From NCBI GenBank assembly GCA_963669155.1, contig OZ022576.1, positions 8,038,448 through 8,102,447 on the forward strand: a stretch of DNA of 64,000 nucleotides, given 5' to 3'. The notes below the pieces were generated by a model. That model saw nothing but the letters and a program-made list of their open reading frames with translations. It did not search any database and had not been told where the DNA came from. Numbering within the stretch: position 1 is the first letter of the stretch; every line of letters begins with the position of its first letter. Made by a program: the position numbers and the translations under genes. Of the stretch, positions 45,781-57,730 are shown piece by piece. Origin of the DNA: Arbacia lixula. Lineage: Eukaryota; Echinodermata; Echinoidea; Arbacioida; Arbaciidae.

Positions 45781-46620
45781 CCCAAGGACAATTACCCATT
45801 CCATATCTCTGAATCACAATTTCCCAGAGATCTGTTACCGGCCCATCCCGGACGACCCTCAACCCGCCCCGATAGACACCACCCCTTCATCCCGCATTTA
45901 TCCCAAAGGAAAACCCCCACTCCAGGGAGATTTTCATCTCCTGGGATAATTACTCCTCGGGTGTGTTCATGTATGTTATGAATCACAATTCAAAACATGT
46001 TTTCCGCTGGACGGCGTTCATGAAAATAAACCTCCCCCTTTTGCGCAGCTATACTCCGCAGTTTGATGCAGGAAGTAAAGGTCAACTAATTCGGCGTGCA
46101 TTTTTGTCGTGCATTTTTTGTTCTCTTTTATGTGTATCGTTTTTCTTCATTGTTGTTCTTTGCTTTTATTTTTCTTTTATCTCTTCTCTGTCTTTTATGA
46201 AGCTGTTCTTTATTTCATCTTTTATCATCATCTCTTGCTATCTTTCATTATGTTATTTTTTTGTTTTGATATCTTTCATCTGGTGTTTTGTCTTTCATTA
46301 TTAGGTGGTCTGTCATAACCGACAGATCACCTTCGAATTTCGTTAGAATTTTCTTTATTCTTTATTTTTATTCCATTCCCCCCACTTTTTTGTGTCATCC
46401 ATATCTCATCAATGCATGTGTCATGTTTCATCGTATTTTTACCATGTAGAGGTATACATTTGAAGTTGTCATTGTAATATTTTCAAGGTCAATGTATATG
46501 ACCGTGACGTCATCTACGAGCAATTTAATGAAACCTTTTAACTGATATATCTCTTGAACTGAATATCTATAGTTAATGAAAATAAACATGCATAAAATTA
46601 ATGACACGACAATTAATTTC
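45781..46620. other. intergenic, T-rich, no gene seen
   Basis: Holds a short hairpin at 46303-46333 (GGTGGTCTGTC facing GACAGATCACC). The hydrophobic frames are due to T-rich composition. Confidence 0.5.
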
Positions 46621-46880
46621 AATTAATAAAAACGCGCTCGTGCGCGTACGTTAGTGCAAAATTGCGCGCGCAAAATTTAAAAATGCTCCAAATCATCTAG
46701 AAATTGTTTTGCATTATGTTTCAGGCCAATTCAAGCATTTCAAAAAATTTCAGGGCGTGCGCGCGAGTTCGCGCGTTTTTCCGTGCGTTACGCGAACGCA
46801 ACGTCAGAATTCCGTTTTTTTGCGTCAAAGTTTAAAGTCTGCGCGTGCGTCAATACGTTTTTGTGTGCATATATTGCAAA
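46621..46880. repeat. CpG-rich alternating GCGCGC patch
   Basis: Repeated TGCGCGCG, GCGCGAGTTCGCGCG and GTGCGTTACGCGAACG in AT-rich surroundings. It adjoins the inverted copy of repeat X and may belong to the same element. Confidence 0.65.
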
Positions 46881-46989
46881 AAACATGAACACCTTCAATC
46901 GGCCATAGCTCCTCAGAATTGCTGGTGACCCCCTATTTTTTTTTTTTTTTTTTTGATATTAAGAAAGAATATGAAATGCAGATGTGATT

Positions 46990-47305
46990 TCATGTGTCAT
47001 TTTACCGTTAAGTACGTCATGACGTCATCATATGAATCGAAAAAATGATTTTTCATGTATGACGTCATGATTTTTTATACCCGTTTTTGCGTATCTCAGT
47101 AATCCTTCATCAATTTTCTCCCAAATTTGAGTATGTTGTGCCTAGTACATTGTTCTGTTGTAGAGTTGCCTTCATTTTTAATTTTGAGTACGTCTTCAAG
47201 GTATAAATTTGATACGCATTAATGCCAAAATCGGACGTATTGTGTTATGTCAATGGGAGGGTCATTGATTTCAAATCATGAAATGACGTGACGATCTTTT
47301 GAAAC
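46990..47305 (-). repeat. interspersed repeat X, copy 3 (inverted, diverged)
   Basis: Reverse-complement relative of 3882-4227 and 6144-6488, sharing ATGACGTCATCATATGAATC, GCGTATCTCAGTAATC and TCATGAAATGACGTGACG. Confidence 0.75.
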
Positions 47306-47331
47306 ATCCCCTCAACAACAACATAACCCCC

Positions 47332-47333
<2 letters not shown>

Positions 47334-47372
<39 letters not shown>
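47334..47372. repeat. (CA)n microsatellite
   Basis: Uninterrupted CA run. Confidence 0.95.
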
Positions 47373-47373
<1 letters not shown>

Positions 47374-47599
47374 ACAGCAAAGGGGCATAGTCTGTGTTAC
47401 CAGTTGTTTACAGACTGGGTTGTGTCCATTCACCTCACAGCGTACTAGTACTAAGTAGTAGCCTAGTACTTAGGCTACTGCTCAGAGGCTATAAGGCGTG
47501 AGGGACAACCCACACCCACTGCACACTGCCTTGTCAAAAGGTTCCGTCGTGCGCTGTTTATTAGTCACAGAAATATTTCCGTGGTACAATCAAACCTGT

Positions 47600-47740
47600 C
47601 TTAGCGGCCACCTGTCTATATGGTGGCCACTAAAATAATTCCCCCGGAGAGAGATCATGTCTATATAGCAGCCACCTGTCTATAAAGGCCACAATTTTTG
47701 TTTCCCTTGGGTGGCCACTATAGACAGGTCTCACTGTACC
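47600..47740. repeat. inverted repeat with TATGGTGGCCAC words
   Basis: ACCTGTCTATATGGTGGCCA at about 47606 faces TGGCCACTATAGACAGGT near 47710. Two further ACCTGTCTATA words lie between. Confidence 0.75.
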
Positions 47741-48261
47741 TGTATTTAGTCCACCCACTGGGCTGTATTTTAGCAATCCGCCAACAACGAGCGTTAAATG
47801 GCGCATCACAAAATGTTGACCCTGGTTTTTTCGGCCGGACAGATTCGTGGAGTCGCGGAATCAGTGGTCTGGCGCGGTGTGTGCGTACTCCTGTGTGCGG
47901 ACGCTAAAATACGACCATCTGAAGTTGTGTGTACATACGGGCACCAGAAATGGATCAGCTGATCGAACAACTCGGTCACATGTTGTACACAACCATGTGT
48001 ATTTGATCAATGAGCCGCGATCAGCCGTAATATGCTGCTCTTTACGTGAGCCATACTTTGTTGAATTCCACGCTTCATAGACATAGGTCTCACAAGACAT
48101 TCGGGTCCCAGCCCCAGGCCCGGAATAGAAGAAGCGTATTTTCTACTGATGTATGGTCTGAAACTCTGAATACAACCCAGCCTCAGGAGCAGTCGATACC
48201 GAACGGTCAAACATGCAGATCGAGAAGAGTGCGAGTGGACTTTCAGTTGTTCTTTCTTCAG

Positions 48262-50650
48262 GGGTATTCACCTACAGTGATTTTAGCAGCATGGCTGGTA
48301 AGTCTTAAAGGGAATATACTGTACTGGGAAGACAAAAATCCTTCAAAAAGGTGATCATGAGCAATCTTCTTACCGATGGTCTTAAATTCATGTATTGTCC
48401 ATTTTAGGAACTTGCTCAAAGTTATTTGCCCTCAAATGATCCACATTTGGAGACATCTGTGATTAAATTACAAATCCTCATGATGTTTGGGCCGAACGTT
48501 TTGAGGATTTGTGATTTAATAACTAGTTTCTCCAAATGTAGATCATTTGAGGGCAAATAACTTTCAGCAAGTTTCTAAAATGGACAATACATGAATTTAA
48601 GACCATTGGTAATAACATTGCTCATGATCACCTTTCTGAAGGCTTTTCGTCTTCCCAGTACAGCATATTCCCTTTAACCCTAAAACGGCCGGGGGGGGGG
48701 GGGGGGGGTTGAATCAACCCCCCCCCCCCCCTCGACGTTTCATGCAATAATGCCGCAACGCAAGAACGACTCATTGCGACACTTCTTGACTTTTTTCTTT
48801 CAAGTCTTTTGAGACCAAATTCGCGACATCCACGCATACCATTACGGAGCCACGCCCATTTTCGTAACGCATGTCATCCCAAAACGTGCACAATTTTGCA
48901 ATTTTGTGTGCATTTCCTATGGAAAACAGTGCTCATCCATAAAACTCATAAAAGCCTAATTATTTTTCCATTTGATAATTTTTATTGATTAATTTGATGC
49001 TAATCATGGCTGAAAAGTGGTCAGTGCCAATTTTCAATAAAAAAAACAAAGAAAAACAAAAGTAAAAAAACAAAGAAATACATAAGAAATTCCAAAAACA
49101 ATAAAATACATAAGAATTAAAATGAATTTTCAAAGTTTTTTTGATGACCAATTGTTTAATATATTATAACAGATATACAAACCAAATATTAGACTCTAAA
49201 TGTTTTTATTTAGTGTTTTATATAATTGTGGGCTAAATTTGCATAATTAATTGATTAAAATAAAAAATTAACAATTTTGAAAAATATAACAAAATAATCT
49301 TGTAGATTATGACACAGGTATCGTGCGTGCCAAATTTTGTCGCAATCGCGTGACCGATGGCCGAGATCTCAAGGGGGGGGTCGAATCAACCCCCCCCCCC
49401 CCCCCCCCCCCCCTTGGCCACAGAACAGTCCAAAAAGCCCGGCCTGATTAGGGTTAATGTCTTGCCTATTTTTTAGTTATAATCATATAGACCGAAAATT
49501 CAGTGTCTGTAGTCTGAGTGAAGTTTGTTGGATCTGCTGAGGTTGCATCTGGCTCCTCTGATCTGAATGCCTTACAAAATTATGATTAACCCTTTGTTTG
49601 TGTGCCACATCACAAGTTGAGTTCTACAACTAGTTTAATTCTACCATCATCATGTATTCATCATCCATCACACTCATGCCTCATCATGATCTTGGTCAAA
49701 TAGCTGTAAAATGACATTTAGTAAAATAAGAATAAGAATTAAAAATGAAATGACAAATAAGACTTTAATAAGTGGAAAAAATTAATCAACATTGATATCT
49801 TGTCGAACAATATATTCATAATAATCATAAAGATCTCTTTGTTTTTCATGTGCAAACAGGGAAGGTAGAGTTGTGGAAGATGGCCAAGCACTTTGAAAGT
49901 GGGCGAGCAGCATTCAACATGATGAAGTTAATGCCCGCTATAGCCAGCTCCAGACATAGCCTTTTTGTTCGATACCAAGTCATCGAAATCCTCCCGGGAT
50001 TCAACGAGACGGCAAGCATTTCTACCCCCTGGAGGATGGAATGTGGGCTGGGCTGTCTTGGGAAGACATCTTATTGGTTGGAGAGCACAATGCACTGCCA
50101 GAAGACAAGCAAGCCCCTTGCCCTCAGTAGGTGCCAAGCTGTGAGAGTCAGTGTAGCAACACGTCGTCCAGTCAGTATCCCTGATGACTGCCACATCGCA
50201 GAGTACAGGTCTAAATTGTCTGGGAGAGAGCCACCAAGTGTCATCCAATTTCCAGCAGACGTCCCAGACGGGAGGCACTCATTTTCGCTGTCATTTAAGG
50301 CGGTGCCAAGTGAAACGGACAGTAACCAGCATGTGAATCAGTCTGTTTGCTTGAAGTATTGCCTGGATTGTGCGAGTGTGGCTGCCGTGCAAGAGGGCTT
50401 TCTACAGGGGTTCAACCGTGACATGGCATACTACGATCTCAAACTATTTGCTGTGGAGTACGTCGGTGAAATGAATGTTGGTGACATGATCAATGTCGTT
50501 GGCTGGGAGAATCAAGAGCCCTGGATTCTGCATTTTGTAGTCAAGGTTGGGGAGAGGATTACGTGCAGATGCCTTGGAGTGTGGTACACAGATGGGACAG
50601 GCAAACCTGTGCAGTCAAGGAGAAACGTCATGCTCGATGCAATGTTATGA
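48262..50650 (+). CDS. double-hotdog, acyl-ACP-thioesterase-like protein
   Basis: Two exons are seen: one ending at 48297 (donor GTAAGT) and 49860-50650 (acceptor GCAAACAG). Starting at ATG 48291 gives 265 residues beginning MAGKVELWKMAKHFESGR. Residues about 1-115 look like a first hotdog fold. Residues 145-250 look like a second: SETDSNQHVNQ (153-163) matches the D-x-N-x-H-V-N pattern of the second hotdog of FatA/FatB-type thioesterases, with LGVWYTDGTGKP as a closing strand. Such enzymes release fatty acids from acyl carriers; substrate and cell location are unknown. A strong acceptor (TTCTTTCTTCAG) at 48250-48261 precedes GG GTA TTC ACC, and the in-frame VFTYSDFSS before the ATG looks like a hotdog first strand. 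The true start may therefore lie in an unseen upstream exon. The intron holds a foldback and a piggyBac-like MITE. Confidence 0.72.
48304..48677. repeat. near-perfect palindrome, about 180-bp arms
   Basis: 48304-48483 and 48496-48677 are close reverse complements (GGGAATATACTGTACTGGGA opposite CCCAGTACAGCATATTCCC; AAATTCATGTATTGTCCATT and its inverse), with a tiny loop. It starts 7 bp after the exon donor of the thioesterase-like gene. Confidence 0.9.
48678..49453. mobile_element. piggyBac-type MITE with TTAA target duplication
   Basis: 776 bp bounded by TTAA at 48674-48677 and 49454-49457. The ends start CCCTAAAACGGCCGGG and, on the other strand, CCCTAATCAGGCCGGG: 13 of 16 positions agree. 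TTAA duplication with CCC termini is the signature of piggyBac-superfamily elements. There is no transposase. Inside, TYGAATCAACCCC beside G and C tracts (G18/C14 and G8/C24) occurs at each end. Confidence 0.82.
49454..49859. other. rest of the thioesterase-like intron
   Basis: AT-rich, with CAT-rich sequence near 49640. No other feature. Confidence 0.5.
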
Positions 50651-50668
50651 TGGTCACTAGTTTATATG

Positions 50669-50674
50669 AATAAA
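50669..50674 (+). terminator. polyadenylation signal AATAAA
   Basis: Canonical hexamer 19 bp beyond the TGA of the thioesterase-like gene. It is unusually close, but it is the first candidate in the 3' flank. Confidence 0.5.
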
Positions 50675-52850
50675 CAAAAGGGGGAATGAAAATTACGAAT
50701 TTAAGATCTCAGGGTTAAATATATTTCCAAATATGCAGCTTCATATTGTTATCTAATTCTCAATAATTCCACCAAGTGTATGTCAGCCATTTCATGTGTT
50801 TTAACATCAAAATTTAGAATTGAGATGTATGACAGAAAGGTGTTAAATGTGGCAAAAGGGATATTGATTTTAATCCGAAATTTCATGAATATTGTCCAAT
50901 CTCTGGAATTTTTACAGGTTGTAGAATACGGATGAATTTTTTTACCAGTACCCCAAAGTAGGTCAGGAAAGGCCCTCAAAGACATTTAAAATGTCCATAG
51001 GCAAATATCTCAGCCACTGTCCAATCAGCTGTCATTATTTAGCTAAGACATTCAGTATAATGGATCATTGAGCAGTTTATCAAATTGGCTAACCGTTAGC
51101 TGGATTTTTAGAGTTAAAAGTTGTCTAGGAAATTGTCACGTGAGATATGTTAAATCATGCTTCTTTTTAGTTTGCTAGAAAAATAAGAAGTTCTGAAAGC
51201 AATCCTTAATATGTTGCAAGTGTACTATGGATAAACATTCAATCTTGCTCTTTAGTATTATAAGAGATAGGTCTTATGTCAAGCGAGTCACATTTGGAGC
51301 CATTTTACGCGAGCCGCGCTTCAAGTTAGGTAAACCATTCAATATTAGAATATCATTTTGTTGTGAGTGTATTTACGTCATGTAGAACAGAAATTAAATT
51401 ACGCCCTGATACATGTAAAAATTTTTGACAATTAGTTTAGTTTAGTTTGCTCTAAAAATCAAAAGTTTACATTCGAACCACATTAGTCATTGCGCCCTCA
51501 CTCACGTATCATAATTTATTGATGTCCACCTATGTTATAAAAATATCTTAATTTTCTAAAAAGCTACATTCAACTATGTCTTTCAAGTCGCGTTTCCTGT
51601 CATGTGAGTCACAAATTCAAAAGGCCGTCATTAATTATTGAGACAATAATATTCAAAAGTAAGGCACAGAGTGCAGAGGGTCATCCAAGTTTTTATTCCT
51701 GAAGTTCGAGATTGATACTACCTGTATTTCCATAGGTAACCATACATGTATGAAGTGATGTCAAGTGAGTCATGCTACTAAAATTATATTTTTGTCAGAA
51801 GATCTTTTTAAACTTAGATCTACTTCACCAATACAGTTACAAAATGAAAGAAAGTGAACAAAGGATATGCACTTGATATAGCAGAAGATTTAAAGGGCTA
51901 TTTTCTTAAAGTGGAATGTGCTTCTCATATTTACCTACTTATCACTATTGAGATCCTGTTTTCATTATCTGTAACCCTCAAAGTAGTTGCTTACGGTTCA
52001 AAGTTCAGCTTTGTGAACCCTGTTCCAGTTAGGATGTCAAAATTTGCCATGAAACTGCAGTAACCAAAGGAATGTGGCCTAATTGTGCCTATAAGTGATT
52101 CGAAATTTATTTGTTGTCTATTGTCCTAAAAGCATATATAACGGAGGGCCGCACTGCTCATCTGAGTGGAGAAAAGCCAGCCATATACACATGCTCAGTA
52201 AAGAACGGGTTCAGATGATGAAGAAACTTACGAAGTTGTCATACTGTGCAAGTGGAAAAGAAGTTATGATATGATCATGCACCAATAAATCATTCCTGAA
52301 TATTGTTATTTTATTTATTCTGACATGAATCATCCATCTAATCATAGCCAGGGCTAGTCACTAGCAGGTGCCCCTAAACATGAGCTCTGGTACCCAGCAG
52401 TGTCAACAGGGGCCCTATGCACAAACATTCCTGAAAGTATAGTCCATATCCCCACTTCAAAAAGCTCGTGTGGAGCCCTGCCATTGTCTATAAGATACAT
52501 GTACTTGTTTGTTGTTGTAATGTGTGAATTGATACAAATCCATCCATCAATAGTACATTGTGTTTAACATTAGTACCTGGATATCTGTACATAATGTATG
52601 TAATGTCTATTATATTTTAAATTAAGATATAACAACTGAAATTTAAAAAATGAATAAAGAATCTTGTCAGTCCAAAGAATGGGAAACGTAACATATCCCA
52701 CTCTGCAGTATTTAGTTATAATGTTGAGAGAATGAGGCAGAGAATGAACCATTTTATCCTCACACAAACTCAAAGAATTCCAATAGCAGTTGTGATGCTG
52801 TGAGTGTGGTACACGCAAAATCATTTGATGTGAAAATAAAATGTGTGGAG
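50675..52850. other. intergenic, no gene seen
   Basis: AT-rich and without credible exons. Short words around GTCAAGTGAGTCA (near 51280, 51600 and 51760) recur loosely but form no clear array. Confidence 0.5.
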
Positions 52851-52859
52851 AAATAAGAA

Positions 52860-53164
52860 ATGTGAGAGAGGAGTGGAAAGGGGTACAGAGATGATGAGGT
52901 AGAGCGAGAGAAAGAGAGCAAAAGATATGAGGGGTAGGGGTAGGAAAGGGGACAGAGGATGAGAGAGAGATAAGTAAGGAGAGAGAGAAGGGCAAGAGTG
53001 GACAGGAGTGAGTGAACATGCTAGTTTGGTGACCTTCCCTTGACCCTGTATCTGTCTTCTGTTTCACTGTCACTGTTCCGTCACTTATCACTCATCTCCT
53101 TCCTAACTCACTCTCCTATCTCTGTCTCTTGCCGTTCACTAACTTCCTTCATACGCCACCCCCC

Positions 53165-53196
<32 letters not shown>

Positions 53197-53640
53197 AACT
53201 TCTCCCTTTCTCCCATCAGCTTTTTTACCCACTCCTTGTCTCCCTTCTTGCTGAATGTGTCTGTCTTTCCTCCACCCTCTACATCATCCTTACTCCCCTC
53301 CCACTGTCTCTCTCCTTTCCTCACTCGTCCCTCTAGCTCTCTCTGCCACCCTTGACCATATTCTGAATTCACTCCTGTTAAAGTCATCTCATTCAGTGTA
53401 CGAGTGTGTCTGTATCGCTTTCTCCACCTCCTTTATTTACCTCTCTGTCATCCTTCTCTAACTACCTACCCCACACCTTCTCTCTCGCCCTCTCTCTCTC
53501 TCTTTTCATCTGTCCATCCTAGTACTCCCAAACCATAACCCACTTTTCTCTTTCAGTTCCTCATGTTTCCTTCATTCTCTCTCTTTTCACACTCACAGTC
53601 TCTCACCTCCCTACAATCCATTACACAATCACACATACAA
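52860..53640. repeat. GA-rich then CT-rich simple sequence with C17 tract
   Basis: Purine-rich 52860-53010, pyrimidine-rich 53040-53620 and a C run near 53166-53182 followed by (CA)n. The long frames are compositional. Confidence 0.85.
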
Positions 53641-54059
53641 TCAATTCAGCACACACCAGTCTTTCATCAAATAGAAATTTATTGCCAAATATCTTGTTGT
53701 ACAACTACATGTACATAATATATAATGAAATAAACATTCATAGATCTTTTTGAATACATGATTTTCATAAAATGTTTCTTATCTAAAAATTATTATACAG
53801 TGCAGCAATAATTTGGAAGAAGAATTGATCACCTGACGGAGCTTCTTCCACACAAGAATTATATTCACATACGCATGAACATACGTATGAACATACACAA
53901 TGGTTACCACAAAGTATTTCTAATCTCAAAGAAAGTTAAGTACACACTTCACAATTTTGTTTTAAATCACAAAGCAAGGGTTCATGATCATATCTAGATT
54001 GTCTTTTGGACATACATGTTAATTATTTTATACATCATGATTAAGATCAATTCCCACAT

Positions 54060-54250
54060 GTTGTGGTATAGTGTTTGAGCCTAGCGACTGAAACAGAAGT
54101 TGCAGGTTCAAATCCCACTATGGCACTAATTTCCTTCGACATAAGGCTGTTCACATCTCATGTGACCAGGGTTTCTTCTTGTAAGCTTCCATTCAGTGGG
54201 CAGACTGCTATTTCACGGAACAAAGTACTTCTAAAAGGGAGGGTGTGCAA
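54060..54250 (+). mobile_element. tRNA-derived SINE
   Basis: An A-box-like TGGTATAGTGTTTGAGCC is followed by an exact B box GGTTCAAATCC at 54106. A body then runs to about 54250 with TGACCAGGGTTTCTTCTTGT. No functional anticodon arm was recognised. Confidence 0.65.
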
Positions 54251-57200
54251 AATAACTTCTTGATTTGTTTTGATAGAAAATAATGATTTAATGACTTTAA
54301 CCTAATATCAATGATAGAGCGTATCTAGCTATGAATTGTTCTCAGTTCATGATGAACAGAATAATGAAATTAATTATCAAAATTATCAATTGCCATACAA
54401 AAATGTATGACCTTGGTTTGTTGTGAACTCCTTCTGAGTCATTACTAATTTTTGCACCAGTAAAAGTAAAAAGTCATTGAGGCAGCATTATATTTTAGTG
54501 CAGGAGGTAATACTCAGTGTGGTGTAATACAGCAAGTGGCTTTTCGACCTATTCCTGATGAACACAAAGCACATCATTGTGCATTGCCAAATACAAAATG
54601 AAACACTAACTTACGTAATAAGATTAATACCTTTATTACACTGGCCAAAATCGTACATGTACGTCAAAACCAAACTTTAGTTACAGGTGGGCTTAAAGTC
54701 CAAACCTGAGCATTTAGTTAATACTGTAACATACTTATAATCCTAACAACAGATTTAGCATATGACTTTTTAGGTTACATATAACATGCGATGTCCCCTC
54801 AAGTACCTTGGGGTAATTCAAACTCTGTGTAAACTCAACCTATGGAGCAGTCACACACACGATTGATTACAGAAGCCCAGTTCTGCCACCAGGTTTATGC
54901 AGTGAAATGAATGAGGTATATGATTGTTTATTCTTGTCTATACAAACCAGTTAGCAGTAAACTGGAAAAATGGAACCCTAGAATTTTTTGGCCAAGAAAA
55001 CTCCTCATGAACGTTAGTTCACACGTGTCTAGTTAAGCTCAAGGCCATGTTTGAGCTCAGTTTAAGTACAGCTAGATTACTTAGAGTTGAAATTTACATT
55101 CATGTTCATGGAGATCTATGAATGAAACATATAATGCAACCAAGTTTCCCTTCCTTGTATGCATGCATAAAGCATATCAAAATCACTTATTAGATGCATA
55201 ATTGATCAAGTGACAGCTTCCCATTCATTGCCTATGAAGAGACAAGAAAATCAGAAATCAGAAAGTTGTGGGTATTCCTTATTAAATAATTATTTAACAA
55301 GGTGTTCCTTTTGTTTGTTTTTTGCTCAAAGTTTGTGAATCACTGGAGGGTCACAAATTAAACAAGACAAACAGCTATTGCTGCATCATATTTAAGTCTT
55401 TGTGTGCTATTTGTGTATTATCGTGCAAGTATTACACACAAATGGTGTAGAGCAGCTTTTAGTCTAACACACAATAGGTTAATGTACAGACCCAGGTACA
55501 AACTTGGTTACTTTAAATTCATAGAGTTAGATTACAGGGCTATTGATTTAAGATATGCCAACATTAATGAATGGCAATACATTTATTTCTCTTAAACTTC
55601 TTGCACTAATTTTCTCTGATTGTCACTAGTCAATGATAACTTAGTATTGGCGTTGCACTGGCCCTGACGGTAATACTCTTAACTATATACAGAGTTCTTT
55701 ATCATGGGAGCCTAGGGGGAAATTAGATGGTATCTATCTAGAAAAGATTATCAATTTGATTAGTCAAAGTAAAATGAATTTAGTGTGGATTTATTCACAT
55801 TGGAGCACTGTAGAAACCATACATGTACATTCCAATGATATATGCAAACGTGTGTTACGTCGTTCACATGAGTAATTGATTCTTCATGTGTCGTGGATGC
55901 ATTTCTGCCTCCCTAAAGGTCCGTACTACTAAACTCTTTTGGGGTGATATCATTTTTAGAAAGTGCTGCATTGGGCGACGGGCTTACAAGCCCCACCATT
56001 AAGATCGATGTAACTTCCATATATGCTCTATCACATGTGTGTGATATTAGCAGCAATCTTTGGTATGTTACAGCGCATGTACACAAAATGAGTGGTGAGT
56101 GCATGTGTGTGTGTGAGCATTGCACCATAGCCATCTGGCTGAACTTTTACGCAGATTTGGTCAATTCTGTGGGGTCCGGTCTTTTACAATGTATGTTACC
56201 AGTCCGAGGAGCACATAATGCTTGTGAGCGATGTGTACACATCAATGGGCCTATCGCAAAGGGCATAAGGACCTTTACTCCCCATCCATACTGGTGATCC
56301 AGTAACATATACTGTACGCAATCATCATTGGCCAGAAGTTGGCATGGCAAACGAAGGGTTAGTGGTGGTGAAAAGGATTAATTGATTTTCTAAGGGTAAT
56401 TTTGTATTAACTCTTTGCACCATTGAGGCATTTTGGCACAAGTAGTACACACAACAATCATAGAGCGGGAATTGGTTTGGCACACAAAGGGGGAGTGCAT
56501 AAGCCATTATTTTGGCATACAGATACCTTAACTTTGGCAGATGATGCTGTCAAAGATATTTTTGCAAGTCGTTCTTTTCGTGATTACACTTTGGTAACTT
56601 TCGTCCATTGCCCAACGACACCTCGCACCTGCTACTTACTGCACTAGTTCACACACGTGACAAAGACTGGGAGAAAACATTCATCCACTGCTATGTGTTA
56701 ATATGCTATCTATGTGAGTGAGTTTGATGAGAAAAACATGAATATGTTTGCATTAAGGTTAATGATCAGATTTCAAAGCTAGTTATAAAGACATTCTAAA
56801 ACAAATTACTTCCTTAAAATATGTCTGGTTTCCCATAAACTTTGGATATGGCTCTTTTTTTTTTTTTTACTTGCAGTCAATCCAAATTATTCGCATTGGC
56901 CTGTAGTATTATGTTTTCTCAAACAAACATATGTATCATTTTTGTTGCGGTTTCCACATTTCTTTAACTTCTCCCTCCTTAAAGACAAGGTAGCCCATTT
57001 GCAAAAGTCATGAAACCTGGAGGGAGTCAGCAGAACACCCTAACTATAACTTGTATGGAATCTCAGTGATAGCTTCAAATACCTGTTCAGGAAGAGTGAA
57101 AAACTACCCCTGTTTACGTTAGAAATATGCCATTTCGTAGTGACCATGGTCTACATTCATAGACCATATTGCTCGCTTCACCACATCATTGCACAGTGCG

Positions 57201-57329
57201 AAAAGCCATGTCTCCTGTCTCTGGCTACAGGAGCCACTTGGTTTTCGATAACCCCTCCAAAACCTACTCAAAATCTAGCAATCAATATGAATTTGTGCAA
57301 AGTTTTCTTTTTTTTTCTTTTTTTTACCT
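54251..57329. other. intergenic, no gene seen
   Basis: 3' flank of the SDR gene and beyond. Open frames up to about 117 codons lack recognisable domains or splice support. Confidence 0.45.
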
Positions 57330-57440
57330 GCAAAAGGGCTACCCTGTCTTTTATACTCATTTTCACAGCCTGGTCCATGGTTCTCGGAAAGAAATCTTGT
57401 ACGTCAAGGTAAATATCCAGGCCCACATGGGAAAGAAGAA
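57330..57440 (-). pseudogene. broken copy of the SDR last exon
   Basis: On the minus strand TTCTTTCCCATGTGGGCCTG and DFFPRTMDQAVKMSIKD parallel TTCTTCCCCTCGTGGGTCCG and DYFPEIVDMAVRMSIKE of the real last exon at 57477-57730. A 1-nt frame break near the middle separates the two matching halves, and the copy is cut off at both ends. It lies within 40-150 bp of the real stop codon, so it would sit in the 3' UTR. Confidence 0.78.
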
Positions 57441-57476
57441 GTGATGATAGTAACAGAAGTAATAAATGATGTATTA

Positions 57477-57730
57477 TCATTGTTGCGTTTTCCTTAAATC
57501 TTGAACGCCTCCCTCCTTGATGCTCATTCGTACAGCCATGTCCACAATTTCAGGGAAGTAGTCTCGCATCAAGACAAATATCCGGACCCACGAGGGGAAG
57601 AAGACCTTTCTCTCCCGCAGGGCTGTCCCCTCCATGATGCGGTATGCCGTGTCTGCCGGCGAGGTGTAGAAGATTGCCGGATCTAGCACTTTTGACGAGA
57701 ACTTAACAGCATTGGTCGTGTTAATACTCC
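57477..57730 (-). CDS. SDR exon D (C-terminus, stop)
   Basis: 254 nt after TGTCCCCAG. It encodes SINTTNAVKFSSK, then SPADTAYRIMEGTALRERKV and a C-terminal helix, ending KTQQ and TGA. Confidence 0.9.

Noticed and set aside
45963..46318. Membrane protein of 69-113 residues
   Set aside because: Hydrophobicity comes from T-rich DNA; no conserved motif, splice sites or homologue recognised.
52570..53461. Several 70-170 codon frames
   Set aside because: They lie in GA- and CT-rich simple sequence; residues are dominated by serine, leucine and proline repeats.
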